A stretch of DNA of 64,000 nt from Chitinophaga dinghuensis (GCF_003259435.1 NZ_QLMA01000009.1:310028-374027); one strand, 5' to 3'. Numbered from the stretch's first letter, positions 35,916 to 44,481 are shown. Numbers and translations are program-made. Notes: generated from the letters alone by a model not told the origin.

Positions 35916-36521
35916 ATGTCTACACTTTACCGTTACGCCGATTATCTGCAGCAGCCTATTCCAGAGAATTTCCCTAAAACGGGATATCACCGGGAGAAAA
36001 TAGCTCCGGTAATGACCGGGACTTTTCCTGAATTTTTCCTTGAGTCGGGCCAGGTTATCCGTGATGCTGGCTTGTTAACGCAGGGGGCGAGTATTCACAC
36101 ATTGACGGCGCAGCCGCTGGTAGTAATTTTTTATTCTATCCATTGGAATGGATATGCAGATGAATTACTGGAGCAGGTCGCGGCGCTTCATCCGGTGATA
36201 GAAGCGGCCGGGGCCAAATTGCTCCTGGTATCCAGTGAGGAAAAGAAACAATTTGAGGCGGTCAATCAGCAGCCGTTATCCTTTGATATCGTTTATGATG
36301 AAGGGTTTCAGCTAGCTAGGAAAGTAGGGATCTATAAAAAGTCTGATCCTATCTGGGGATTTGTAGCGGGTGTTAATGAGGATGTACCGGTGCCGGCGGT
36401 CTATGTAGTGACGCCATCTCTTGCTATTAAATATGCATTTATTGATAAATACCTGGAGCATCCGTTGCAGGCAAGTGACTTGCTGGCGGCGATTGACAGT
36501 CGCATCGCTATCAGTGCCTAA
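35916..36521 (+). CDS. peroxiredoxin-like protein lacking all cysteines
   Basis: A 201-residue thioredoxin-fold protein of the AhpC/TSA peroxiredoxin-like family. The region after the first strand, 'PLVVIFYSIHWNGYADELL', aligns with the family's 'FYRGGWCPYCNLEL': both cysteines are replaced (WNGYA instead of WCPYC), and the whole protein contains no Cys. The rest of the fold (AGAKLLLVSSE, SFDIVYDEGFQLARKVGI, PAVYVVTPSLAIKYAF) is intact, so this is not a decaying gene. It cannot be a thiol peroxidase; a binding or structural role is inferred. The start at 35916 follows an AGGA-like sequence; an upstream frame would add 19 residues. Confidence 0.82.
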   Translation: MSTLYRYADYLQQPIPENFPKTGYHREKIAPVMTGTFPEFFLESGQVIRDAGLLTQGASIHTLTAQPLVVIFYSIHWNGYADELLEQVAALHPVIEAAGAKLLLVSSEEKKQFEAVNQQPLSFDIVYDEGFQLARKVGIYKKSDPIWGFVAGVNEDVPVPAVYVVTPSLAIKYAFIDKYLEHPLQASDLLAAIDSRIAISA

Positions 36522-36549
36522 TCATTGAATAAGGTATATAAAAGATTTG

Positions 36550-36583
36550 AAGCCCGTCTTTACTTTGTAGAGATGGGCTTTTT
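36550..36583 (+). terminator. intrinsic terminator of the redoxin-like gene
   Basis: AAGCCC pairs with GGGCTT, with further pairs (GTCT/AGAT, TAC/GTA) inside, followed by TTTTT. It lies 28 bases beyond the stop codon. Confidence 0.75.
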
Positions 36584-36645
36584 CATGCAAGTATAAGCGC
36601 TTACAAGAAAAGTATATTCCGCAACATGGGTAAAATAGCTACGTA

Positions 36646-36669
36646 AAAATACCTACATGTAGGTATTTT
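36646..36669. promoter_or_regulatory. perfect 24-base palindrome
   Basis: AAAATACCTACATGTAGGTATTTT is fully self-complementary without a spacer, centred on ACATGT. It lies in the 470-base gap before the type VI regulator gene. It has the shape of a strong operator for a homodimeric regulator; it is a poor terminator because there is no loop. Confidence 0.6.
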
Positions 36670-36792
36670 ATGCTTCCTGCCATTGGTCTACTTTTGCAGT
36701 GAGCATAAAAAAGATATTTTTCAATTCATTATATAGAGTCATTTCCTTTATAACAAAGATGATCGAAATAAGTCGGTCAGTTACCCCCAAAA

Positions 36793-36823
36793 TTTGGGTC
36801 TCTTCAGGAAGTTGAGACCCAAA
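36793..36823. repeat. 10-base inverted repeat with a competing partner
   Basis: TTTGGGTCTC (36793-36802) and GAGACCCAAA (36814-36823) are perfect complements 11 bases apart. A third element, CCCAAAA at 36786-36792, can pair instead with the TTTGGG of the first arm. This could make two exclusive hairpins in an RNA, or be overlapping protein sites. It is about 170 bases upstream of the PAS-LuxR gene. Otherwise the 36584-36995 gap holds no gene I can support. Confidence 0.5.
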
Positions 36824-36995
36824 CCTGTTTTTGTAAAATTCCATACATTTGCAGGCAAAATAAAGAATCAACCACCTGTAAAAAGCCTGCAAACCATCAG
36901 GATTGTGAATTTGAGAATGCTACACGATGGGCTTCATTATTGTTTATTTCCCGCTTTGTCTTATTTGTAAATGAACGTATAGAACACGAGTCAAC

Positions 36996-37664
36996 ATGTC
37001 TGGAGTAACGCTGGCGGAAAAGATAAAAGCATTACAAGCAATAGAGGATGAACTGCCTGCAGTTTTGATTATCCATAGTTTTCCGGAAGGAGGCGTCGAG
37101 TATATGTCGCCACGCGGCTGTAAGGAGCTGGGATATACCCTGGAGGAAATTCAGGAAATGGGGCAGGAATATTATAATCGCTGTTTTAATCCGCAGGATG
37201 TGGAGGATTATGTTCCAAAAATTCTGGCGCTGGTGCAGTCTTCTCCTGAGGAAGATAATATTGTCTCATTTTTCCAGCAAGTAAGGCTGGCAGGGAAAGA
37301 CGATTGGGAGTGGCATTTGAGTACTACCCGTATTTTTTTCCGGGATGCTACGGGCACTCCTACTCATCTGATTACCTGTGCTATTCCCATTGATCCGTTG
37401 CATCATGTGACCAGTAAGTTGAAACGCTTACTGAAGGAGAATATTTTCCTGCGTCAGCATCAGCATATTTTTGCAGAGCTCACCAAGCGTGAGAAAGAAA
37501 TTCTCCGTTTGACAGCCTTGGGTTATAGTGCTGGCGAGATGGCTAAGAAGTTACACATCTCCGAAAAAACGGCCGTAACACATCGTAGAAATGTTAAATC
37601 AAAAATCAATGCCGAATCATTATATGATCTCACCAGATTCGCACAGGCATTCGATTTGATTTGA
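36996..37664 (+). CDS. PAS-domain LuxR-type transcriptional regulator
   Basis: A 222-residue regulator. A PAS-like sensor domain occupies about 15-135 (YMSPRGCKELGYTLEEIQEM, RCFNPQDVEDYVPKIL, WEWHLSTTRIFFRDATGTP). A LuxR/GerE helix-turn-helix follows at about 158-220 (LTKREKEILRLTALGYSAGE, KKLHISEKTAVTHRRNV). The protein has no receiver domain, so control is by ligand or redox state of the PAS domain rather than phosphorylation. It sits 126 bases before tssD on the same strand. A perfect inverted repeat in that gap, at the right place for an activator, suggests it controls the type VI effector genes. Confidence 0.88.
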   Translation: MSGVTLAEKIKALQAIEDELPAVLIIHSFPEGGVEYMSPRGCKELGYTLEEIQEMGQEYYNRCFNPQDVEDYVPKILALVQSSPEEDNIVSFFQQVRLAGKDDWEWHLSTTRIFFRDATGTPTHLITCAIPIDPLHHVTSKLKRLLKENIFLRQHQHIFAELTKREKEILRLTALGYSAGEMAKKLHISEKTAVTHRRNVKSKINAESLYDLTRFAQAFDLI

Positions 37665-37724
37665 TGAAAAAAAATATCAGGAAGATGATTTTTGTTCCAA
37701 ACAAAACATGTAAATTCATATTGG

Positions 37725-37774
37725 TTTGATATCCTGTATATCAAATTAATTTTTGTTGACCCAATATATGTTTG
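37725..37774 (+). promoter_or_regulatory. tssD promoter with inverted-repeat activator site
   Basis: The -7 element TATGTTTG (37767-37774) matches TAnnTTTG. No -33 element is present at the usual spacing. Instead a perfect 8-base inverted repeat TTTGATAT-cctgt-ATATCAAA (37725-37745) ends about where the -33 element should be, a layout expected for an activator-dependent promoter. The tssD ATG is 16 bases beyond. Confidence 0.5.
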
Positions 37775-37790
37775 TTAAAACCGACTTACC

Positions 37791-38183
37791 ATGTCTTTTA
37801 AAGCCCGTTGCAATATTGATGGCTACGACTTTAACGTGTTGGAATGCCATTACACTTTTTCTCAGCAAACCGATCATCATGGAAAACCAGTGGCCCGTCC
37901 TACGGGAGGTGTGATTGAACTACTGGTGGAATCTGCGGCAGATACCAGTTTGTTCGACTGGATGATTGCAGATGCCGTTTCGCATAACGGCAGTATTATC
38001 TTCTATCGCAGAGATGCCATTTCCCGGCTGAAAGAATTACGATTTGCGGATGCTTACTGTATTCGTTATACAGAGTATTTCAATGCAGAAAATGAGCAGC
38101 CGATGCATATTCGGTTTCGCATGTCGGCACGTAAGCTAACGCTCAATGGCAGTACGTTTGAACATCGGTGGACTTTAAAATAA
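37791..38183 (+). CDS. tssD: type VI secretion tube protein TssD (Hcp)
   Basis: A 130-residue Hcp-like tube protein of the Bacteroidota type. It begins MSFKARCNIDGYDFNVLECH, the family's start, and has 'PTGGVIELLVESAADTSLFD', 'GSIIFYRRDAISRLKELRF' and 'YTEYFNAENEQPMHIRFRMS', all in the expected order. It stacks as hexameric rings to form the inner tube. It is followed after 6 bases by vgrG. No sheath, baseplate or ClpV genes are in the window, so this is a satellite hcp-vgrG-effector cluster. Confidence 0.92.
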   Translation: MSFKARCNIDGYDFNVLECHYTFSQQTDHHGKPVARPTGGVIELLVESAADTSLFDWMIADAVSHNGSIIFYRRDAISRLKELRFADAYCIRYTEYFNAENEQPMHIRFRMSARKLTLNGSTFEHRWTLK

Positions 38184-38189
38184 TCTGTT

Positions 38190-39911
38190 ATGCCCGCAAT
38201 GATGAATATTACCATCACCATCGATGGTAAAAGGTATCCCTATTGGCATCAGTTTAGGCTGGAGCAATCTATAGATCATATGCACCTGTTTGAATTACAG
38301 GTAATGGATGTAAAGGAAGACACGCAGTTATCGTGTATGAAAGTCTTTTTGGGAAAAAGATTGGAGGTGAACATACAATCTGCTGTTAATGAACAGCAGC
38401 TGATTTTCAAAGGGATTGTAACGGCTGTTACTACTGGTAGCAAAAACAGTAATGGACATGCGTACTGTTTGTTAACTGGTCATAGTAATGATTACGCTTT
38501 GCAGGGCGTGCGCCGTACCCGTGCTTTTGAGGGGAAATCACTGGAAACGATTGTCCGGGAATTGCTGCATGGAGTAACAGATGTGATCATACAATTACAA
38601 CAAAACCCTCTGTGCGCCTACCACGTGCAGTACGATGAAACGGATTACCAGCTACTCCGACGATTGGCAGCACTGTATGGAGAATTTTTCTTTTATAACG
38701 GAGAGCAATTGTTGTTTGGAACGTATACGCCTACACGTATTCCGTTACGTGCAGAAGAGCAGTTATCCACATTTAAGATCACTGGGTCTATCGTTCCTGC
38801 CATGGCTGATTTTAGCCAGTATGATTATCTGACAGAAAGTATACGAACGGTAACCCCTACCCAACTCCAAAAAGATAAAGTGCTGGACCATATTCTGTCT
38901 TTGCGTAGTTCTGAACGATGTAATCGAATGAGTATTGCGGACCCGGAATACATGGCGAATAGGCAGGAATATTTAGCCATAGCGGAAGCGCTGCGTTTTG
39001 AGGGAACTTCCAATTGTCCTGCTATACGCCCCGGAGATATTATCCTGCCGGAAGACCAGGCCGGTAAAAAGTATGGCGGATTTGTGGTGCAAAAGATACT
39101 GCACTATTGTAATGTGGATGGTAGTTATTACAATGAGATAAATGGCGTGTCGGAAAGTCTTGTTCACAAACCATACACGATGCCCGTTATTCCTGTATGT
39201 TATCCACAATCCGCGATAGTAGTGGATAATAACGATCCTGAACAACTGGGTAGAATCAAAGTACGATTCCGTTGGCAGGCAGAAGGCGCTTCTCCTTGGA
39301 TTCCAGTGCTATTGCCATATACAGGAAAAGACAAAGGAATTTTCTTTCTGCCGGAAATAAATGAAGCGGTGTGGGTCGACTTTCAGCAACTGCATCCGGA
39401 ATTTCCAATCGTCACCGGCAGCTACTATCGCGGCAAAGCTCCTGCCAATAAAGGTGATACGCAAAATACGTTAAAGATGATTCGCAGTAGGGCCGGGCAT
39501 ACCATTCTGCTGGATGATGCTGCCGGTAAAGAACAGATCATTATCCAGGATAAATCCGGCAATTCATTATTGATGGACACCGCCAATAATTGTATGCAAC
39601 TGGAATCACCCGGACAGCTCACCATCAAAGCGGAAAATATTCACCTGCAAGCAACCGAATCTGTTTCAGTACAGGCCGGTATGAATGTCGCATTATCGGC
39701 AGCGGAAAATATCTCGCATCATGCTACAACATCTTACATGGTAGCTGCTCGGAAAGTATTATTGATGGCGGATAAGGAGTACTCTCTGCAGGCTGGAGAC
39801 TGGAAGGTACATGCGGATAATGTATTGCTGAAAAGCTTGAAAGGAAGCTGTGAGATCCATGCTGCGAAAAACCTCGATATACAGAGTGAAGAGAAAATCA
39901 GGATGTGTTAA
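38190..39911 (+). CDS. vgrG: type VI secretion spike protein VgrG (TssI)
   Basis: A 573-residue Vgr-family spike protein. The gp27-like part (about 1-330) includes 'AFEGKSLETIVRELLHGV' and 'YDETDYQLLRRLAALYGEFF'. The OB-fold gp5-like part (about 345-420) has 'NNDPEQLGRIKVRFRW' and 'WVDFQQLHPEFPIVTGSYY'. The C-terminal beta-helix needle (about 430-573) has alternating repeats such as TIKAENIHLQATESVSVQAG and ends KIRMC. No catalytic extension is fused. The PAAR-like effector encoded two features later should cap this needle. Confidence 0.92.
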   Translation: MPAMMNITITIDGKRYPYWHQFRLEQSIDHMHLFELQVMDVKEDTQLSCMKVFLGKRLEVNIQSAVNEQQLIFKGIVTAVTTGSKNSNGHAYCLLTGHSNDYALQGVRRTRAFEGKSLETIVRELLHGVTDVIIQLQQNPLCAYHVQYDETDYQLLRRLAALYGEFFFYNGEQLLFGTYTPTRIPLRAEEQLSTFKITGSIVPAMADFSQYDYLTESIRTVTPTQLQKDKVLDHILSLRSSERCNRMSIADPEYMANRQEYLAIAEALRFEGTSNCPAIRPGDIILPEDQAGKKYGGFVVQKILHYCNVDGSYYNEINGVSESLVHKPYTMPVIPVCYPQSAIVVDNNDPEQLGRIKVRFRWQAEGASPWIPVLLPYTGKDKGIFFLPEINEAVWVDFQQLHPEFPIVTGSYYRGKAPANKGDTQNTLKMIRSRAGHTILLDDAAGKEQIIIQDKSGNSLLMDTANNCMQLESPGQLTIKAENIHLQATESVSVQAGMNVALSAAENISHHATTSYMVAARKVLLMADKEYSLQAGDWKVHADNVLLKSLKGSCEIHAAKNLDIQSEEKIRMC

Positions 39912-39923
39912 TGTACTTCCCAG

Positions 39924-40071
39924 CGTTATTGAGTGAATTCACTAAATGGAAGTGTTGCTGCATATACTAGTGAGCATTGTTGAGTGAATTCACGCAGTGG
40001 ATGTAGTCAATGGATATGTTTTATGCATGTACATAAGTGTTATTGAGATAATTCACTCAAACGATATAGGC
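39924..40071. repeat. three spaced copies of a TTGAGTGAATTCACT-type palindromic motif
   Basis: The gap between vgrG and the effector gene (39912-40141) carries TTATTGAGTGAATTCACT (about 39926-39943), TTGTTGAGTGAATTCACG (about 39977-39994) and TTATTGAGATAATTCACTC (about 40041-40059), with a fourth half-site GATGAATTCACTC at about 40071. The core GTGAATTCAC is palindromic. The copies are 50-65 bases apart, so this is an array of probable protein-binding sites rather than a tandem expansion. No other gene is in this gap. Confidence 0.7.
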
Positions 40072-40141
40072 GATGAATTCACTCCGCAGAATTTTCGTTA
40101 AGTGGATACTTGAATTGATATACTTCTTAATACTTACTAAT

Positions 40142-42781
40142 ATGACCATTGTTAACCAACCATTGCACCTTGTGTGCGAAGGTGCGTTATGCACCTGTGA
40201 CAAAGCTGTTAACCCAGTCCCCGTAAAAATGAAGGTGGTTAGTCAGCGTAAATTTCATGTAAAAGATCATACTGGAGAACCTACTGCAACAACCGGCGAT
40301 CAATATGCCTCCTCCTTGAATTTTAAGCTGTGTAAAATCCCTGATCCTCAGAAACCTACGCCCTGTGTGCCGGTATTGCAATGGAGCAATTACTATGAGG
40401 ATATTATGCTGCCAGGGGGATTGCATCCATTGAGTGAAAAGAGCGAGGCTACGTGTAGCCGTGGAGGTAAGGTGAAAATTCTCCAGCATGGACAAACCAT
40501 GCCACCCGGAAATGCTCGCAAACCCAATAATGCTGCACCTGCCCAATCAATCGAATCTGGAACTGCCTCTGCTGTAACCGCCACAGGTGAGGTGGAGGAT
40601 GCCGCGCCTGCTTTATGTGTGGCGTCCTGGCAAGATGATCGGGGACAACCGAAAATTGTAACTGGTTGGCATGAGAAATCCAGATTGTATCTGTCCTTTA
40701 ACAATGCGGAAGGCATGGAAGTAGCCATCGAGATTGTAGTCACGGATAGTACCAGGCGGCAGCTAACCGTTTTAAAACAAGCGATGTATTACACGGTGAA
40801 GGATGGCGTCATTGCGGTAGACTTTTTCCCCGGAAAGCAAGAGTACCGGCATTTATTACAAGACGGTGATTTTTTGTATGCACGGATTAAAAGTACCGGT
40901 ATGCCTATTAGTAAGTTAGGAAACCTACGTCCTCGTCGTCCGTTGTTATTTCGGGAACATCCCAAAATCCGGGAAGTGAAATTTTATAACAATGGATCGC
41001 CTGTCATCACCGCTCATTACGGCGATACGATTACCTGCAAAATTGTAGCCTCCAATATGTGTAGAGAGAAGCTAGATGTTAAAGTGAAACGGCTGGAAAA
41101 GCGTAATGGTAGGGATTGGGAGCGACTCGATAAAACTGTTTTTAACAGTACGCTGGAAGTGAATGAATATGGATATTTGATATTCGATTTTGAATTGAAA
41201 AAGGAATGGGAATCGGAATATGAAGAACGTGTACAACGATTTTATCTCTCGTTGAAAACATCCCAATGGGATAGTTGGTGGCATACCATTAGCGCTTTTC
41301 CGGTAGTTACAACTGTTGCCAAACAACAACATAGTCCTGTTGTGATTCAGACAATTAAGCCCAATAGCAAAGAGCCTCCATGTCCCAGATGTACGGCGCC
41401 GGTTACAATGGAGCAAATCAAACAAATAGCAGTAGATAGCAATGGTAACATGTTTTTACAACAGGATCAGGTAATTCGGGAAGCATTGGGTTTTTTTAAT
41501 CAACATTGTCAGACGTTTGAATTGGATACTTGTTGTCGGAAAGCTCATTTTTTTGCACAAATAGCTACAGAAACAAGGTTTCAATGCCTGGAAGAAAATT
41601 TTAACTATGCCTCTACTGTATTACAGGAGAAGTTCAAACACTTTCGGAATGGCGAAGGCCCTGCTCACGCAGCCGATTGGGGCCGAAGAGACAATGACAG
41701 TACACCGGTATCCGCACAGGATCAGGAACATATTGCCAACTGGGCCTATGCAGATATCAACGGAAACGGTGGTTATTCCAGTGGCGATGGTTATCGGTTT
41801 AAAGGCAGAGGATTTATACAACTCACTGGCAGAGGAAATTACAAGGAAGCCTCCCGGCTATATAACAAGTGGATTCCTGGAAATAATGTTGATTGGGAAA
41901 ACCAACCAGAAAGATTATCAGAGGTCTCTTCGGATGCGATGGCTGCCGCCATGATATTTTGGCGTTCGCACCTATTGGCTGCCAGAGCAAATTATGCAGA
42001 TGCTTATAGCGTAGAAAGCGTCAGCAGACCTATTAACGCAGCCCTGGACAATATCCATGAGCGAAAACGATTCTTTAAGGAGGCGGTCAAAGCCTTCCAG
42101 GTAATGCATTGTAGTAAGTATCTCAGCCGTGCCTGGCAAGAACCAAATCATGATACTATTGTTGTTGTAGGAGCGGCAGCCAGCGATACTGGAAATGAGC
42201 ATTATCTGCGAGATAATAATGATGTTGCATGGCCGGTATATCCTTTGGTCGTATACAGACGATTATCACTGGAGTTATATAAACAATTACTCGCCAAAGA
42301 TGCCCTACCAGCGCCAGATTATACGACTTGGGTGACAAGAGATGCACATGGAGAGAAATATGGTAAACATGATGCTGCAAGGTATGGCCACTTGAATGAA
42401 TGTCCGCCAGGTGAGTATTATCTCAATCGTGGGAATGGTGGTCAGCGATACAGTATGTATATCTCTGATACGCCGGGCTTAGGGAGTGCAGAGATCAATG
42501 GTCCAAATGGTTACCGGTCAGGCATTGCCATACATGGAGGCTGGCCTGTTGGCAGCGTTGGATGTTTAACCACCCATTCAACCGGCTATCTTCCCGCTAA
42601 AAATATGTTGGTGCGGCAACTGTTAGGGAATTTACCGGAACTGGACAAAGCAGTACAACAAGCAGGTGACAGGCATGTCCGCATTATCATTCAACCCCGG
42701 GAAGTAGCAACCGTCTTGTGGGATAAAACTATGCTCGGAACCAGTAAATGGTCGGGTATTATTACAGCGCCTCCTCATTAA
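40142..42781 (+). CDS. three-domain type VI effector: DUF4280 (PAAR-like) - GH19 - L,D-transpeptidase-like
   Basis: An 879-residue protein. Residues 5-125 match DUF4280, a PAAR-like spike tip (LHLVCEGALCTCDKA, ATCSRGGKVKILQHGQTMPP). A beta-rich linker with no recognised domain follows (about 155-420). Residues 440-655 match GH19 chitinase/lysozymes: 'FFAQIATETRFQCLEENFNY' with the catalytic Glu region, and 'GYRFKGRGFIQLTGRGNY'. The C-terminal 720-870 has 'GIAIHGGWPVGSVGCLTTHS', the His...Ser-x-Gly-Cys pattern of YkuD/Tlde1-like L,D-transpeptidase folds. Both enzymes would attack peptidoglycan. The start is at MTIVNQPLHLV; a longer frame from 40073 adds 23 residues over the repeat array. Confidence 0.82.
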   Translation: MTIVNQPLHLVCEGALCTCDKAVNPVPVKMKVVSQRKFHVKDHTGEPTATTGDQYASSLNFKLCKIPDPQKPTPCVPVLQWSNYYEDIMLPGGLHPLSEKSEATCSRGGKVKILQHGQTMPPGNARKPNNAAPAQSIESGTASAVTATGEVEDAAPALCVASWQDDRGQPKIVTGWHEKSRLYLSFNNAEGMEVAIEIVVTDSTRRQLTVLKQAMYYTVKDGVIAVDFFPGKQEYRHLLQDGDFLYARIKSTGMPISKLGNLRPRRPLLFREHPKIREVKFYNNGSPVITAHYGDTITCKIVASNMCREKLDVKVKRLEKRNGRDWERLDKTVFNSTLEVNEYGYLIFDFELKKEWESEYEERVQRFYLSLKTSQWDSWWHTISAFPVVTTVAKQQHSPVVIQTIKPNSKEPPCPRCTAPVTMEQIKQIAVDSNGNMFLQQDQVIREALGFFNQHCQTFELDTCCRKAHFFAQIATETRFQCLEENFNYASTVLQEKFKHFRNGEGPAHAADWGRRDNDSTPVSAQDQEHIANWAYADINGNGGYSSGDGYRFKGRGFIQLTGRGNYKEASRLYNKWIPGNNVDWENQPERLSEVSSDAMAAAMIFWRSHLLAARANYADAYSVESVSRPINAALDNIHERKRFFKEAVKAFQVMHCSKYLSRAWQEPNHDTIVVVGAAASDTGNEHYLRDNNDVAWPVYPLVVYRRLSLELYKQLLAKDALPAPDYTTWVTRDAHGEKYGKHDAARYGHLNECPPGEYYLNRGNGGQRYSMYISDTPGLGSAEINGPNGYRSGIAIHGGWPVGSVGCLTTHSTGYLPAKNMLVRQLLGNLPELDKAVQQAGDRHVRIIIQPREVATVLWDKTMLGTSKWSGIITAPPH

Positions 42782-42800
42782 TAACCATCATCATATCGTT

Positions 42801-43703
42801 ATGAACTTACCTTTCTTTATCTACATATTCGCTTTAATAATTAACTGGATGCAACCACAAGAGAATAATGAGAAAAATCAATACATAAAGGAATCAGAGC
42901 TGAGGAAAATGCTGCAAGGCATGCAGCAAAGGGGGTATAGGTTTCCAGATAAATCCGCCTTTCGAAATAAGGTACTAGCGATGACGGGCATCGACCTGGA
43001 TACCTCTGCCTTCAATGATGTCAGGCTGGCGGTAACAAAAGATGATGGTCCAACCCTCTGGGCAATCCGACATGTGGGCCTACTCATACCGGCGGAGGAG
43101 CTGGATTATATTGCACTTAGTTATGATCAGCACGGACAGATAATTGATCGGCCATTGGAAAAATGGGATACTGCCATTTTTCAGGATATGATTTCCCTGA
43201 ATCGTTTGCTGATTAAAGATGATGCTACTCAGTTAAGGTCAGTGATGGAACGCTTCCCTGAACTAGGGTATGAAGTCGTATTTTATGATGGCTATACAGG
43301 CAATAAAGCACTTACCCGAAAAATGATAGACGAAATAGAGGATGACCGGGAAGGACTGGAATCCTTTGGGAGAGCAGTGTATGGATGGATGCCTGCATTG
43401 GGTAAGTTGGGCGTTCGTACAGAGATGCTGGAAAGGATATTGGAAGTGAATCCCGACTTGTTGGTAAATGCTGGGGAGTTATGTCGGGAGTTACGGATAG
43501 AGAAAGTGGCTGTAGTACATATTGCGCATCTATTGGAGGCCTCGCTGAAAGCGGACATCACAGGATTTGTGGATGAGCTGTGTATAACAGATCGCGCACT
43601 GATCAAGGATATCAGAGAGCATAATTACTATAAGCTGCCACTCCTGGAAGCGCGTATTAAAGCCTTTTCCCGTAATATTAAGAACGATACACCGATAGAG
43701 TAA
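42801..43703 (+). CDS. putative immunity protein for the upstream effector
   Basis: A 300-residue protein of no family I recognise. It begins with a hydrophobic stretch (NLPFFIYIFALIINWM) that is a membrane anchor or uncleaved signal, placing the rest in the periplasm. The remainder is acidic and helical with repeat-like segments (LDTSAFNDVRLAV, LGKLGVRTEMLERILEVNP, LCRELRIEKVAVVHIAHLLE). It starts 20 bases after the stop codon of a peptidoglycan-attacking type VI effector, on the same strand, and is the last gene of the cluster. Position and predicted location fit an immunity protein; there is no direct sequence proof. Confidence 0.6.
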   Translation: MNLPFFIYIFALIINWMQPQENNEKNQYIKESELRKMLQGMQQRGYRFPDKSAFRNKVLAMTGIDLDTSAFNDVRLAVTKDDGPTLWAIRHVGLLIPAEELDYIALSYDQHGQIIDRPLEKWDTAIFQDMISLNRLLIKDDATQLRSVMERFPELGYEVVFYDGYTGNKALTRKMIDEIEDDREGLESFGRAVYGWMPALGKLGVRTEMLERILEVNPDLLVNAGELCRELRIEKVAVVHIAHLLEASLKADITGFVDELCITDRALIKDIREHNYYKLPLLEARIKAFSRNIKNDTPIE

Positions 43704-43736
43704 TAACCTACCGGCGTTTTGTATGATTATTCTGCA

Positions 43737-44276
43737 TTAGAATACGATACCTGCGCTTATCAGGTTGGCGGTGGGCTTATCCTCAGGAAAGCTGATTACC
43801 TGGTTGTTTGCCGTAAAAGAAGGGAATTTGTAGGTGTAGCCACGGAATGTATAAGATGCGAATACACCTACCTTTCCGAACATATAAGAAATACCGGCAC
43901 CTACCCCATAGAAGTCTCTTCCGGTTTTCTGATAATTGGTAGTGGCTGGATTTCCGTTTAGATCGGTGTACTGATATTGATAGGTGACCTGGTAATTATT
44001 GTATCCAAACTGCCCATTAATAAAAGGTTCCAGCTTCTTAAACGGATACCGGATTTTAACATCTACAAAAGTAGGGATCATCAGGTGGTCTTCGAAGGAG
44101 GTGAATTCTACCCCTAGTCCTGCGGCCAGATAAGGATTAAAACCATAATCATAGGTGATGCCTCCACCAAAACTTTTCTGATGTAGCATTACATATCCGT
44201 ATCCTCTGCTGAGATTTTTCCATTGGGCAGAAGCCATAAGAGGAAGAAAAAGAAGTATGATGATGAGCTTTTTCAT
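43737..44276 (-). CDS. outer-membrane beta-barrel protein
   Basis: A 179-residue protein with a signal peptide (about 1-18, ending ASAQ) and alternating amphipathic strands typical of an eight-stranded OmpA/OmpW-like barrel. Examples are 'SFGGGITYDYGFNPYLAAGL', 'DVKIRYPFKKLEPFINGQFG' and 'VGVFASYTFRGYTYKF'. It ends in an aromatic (SAGIVF), as barrels do for assembly. No periplasmic domain is attached. It is convergent with the immunity-like gene and lies 277 bases downstream of an S41 peptidase gene. Confidence 0.83.
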   Translation of the reverse strand: MKKLIIILLFLPLMASAQWKNLSRGYGYVMLHQKSFGGGITYDYGFNPYLAAGLGVEFTSFEDHLMIPTFVDVKIRYPFKKLEPFINGQFGYNNYQVTYQYQYTDLNGNPATTNYQKTGRDFYGVGAGISYMFGKVGVFASYTFRGYTYKFPSFTANNQVISFPEDKPTANLISAGIVF

Positions 44277-44481
44277 GCTTGTACTGGTCCGTTTTCCTGA
44301 GACTATTCTTAGTAAACAAATACTTAGGGAAAGAGTTGCAAGGAATTGGAATTTATTCTGATATCAGATGGCTTGCTATGGTATGTGGATAGGCATCCAT
44401 CATGCGATGTGAGCGCTCCTGGATAATGGCATGTAGAGACCGCCACCCCAATCCCTGGATATGATATTGCTGTATGAAAGC

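Noticed and set aside
36668..36892. A 74-residue minus-strand frame in the gap before the PAS-LuxR gene
   Set aside because: It overlaps palindromes and inverted repeats, has poor start context and no recognisable family.
39924..40071. A short CRISPR-like array between vgrG and the effector
   Set aside because: The motif copies are unequal, spaced irregularly (50-65 bases), palindromic and only three to four in number; no cas genes are present.
40073..40141. An upstream start for the effector adding 23 residues
   Set aside because: The extension overlaps the motif array and breaks the conserved N terminus of DUF4280 proteins.
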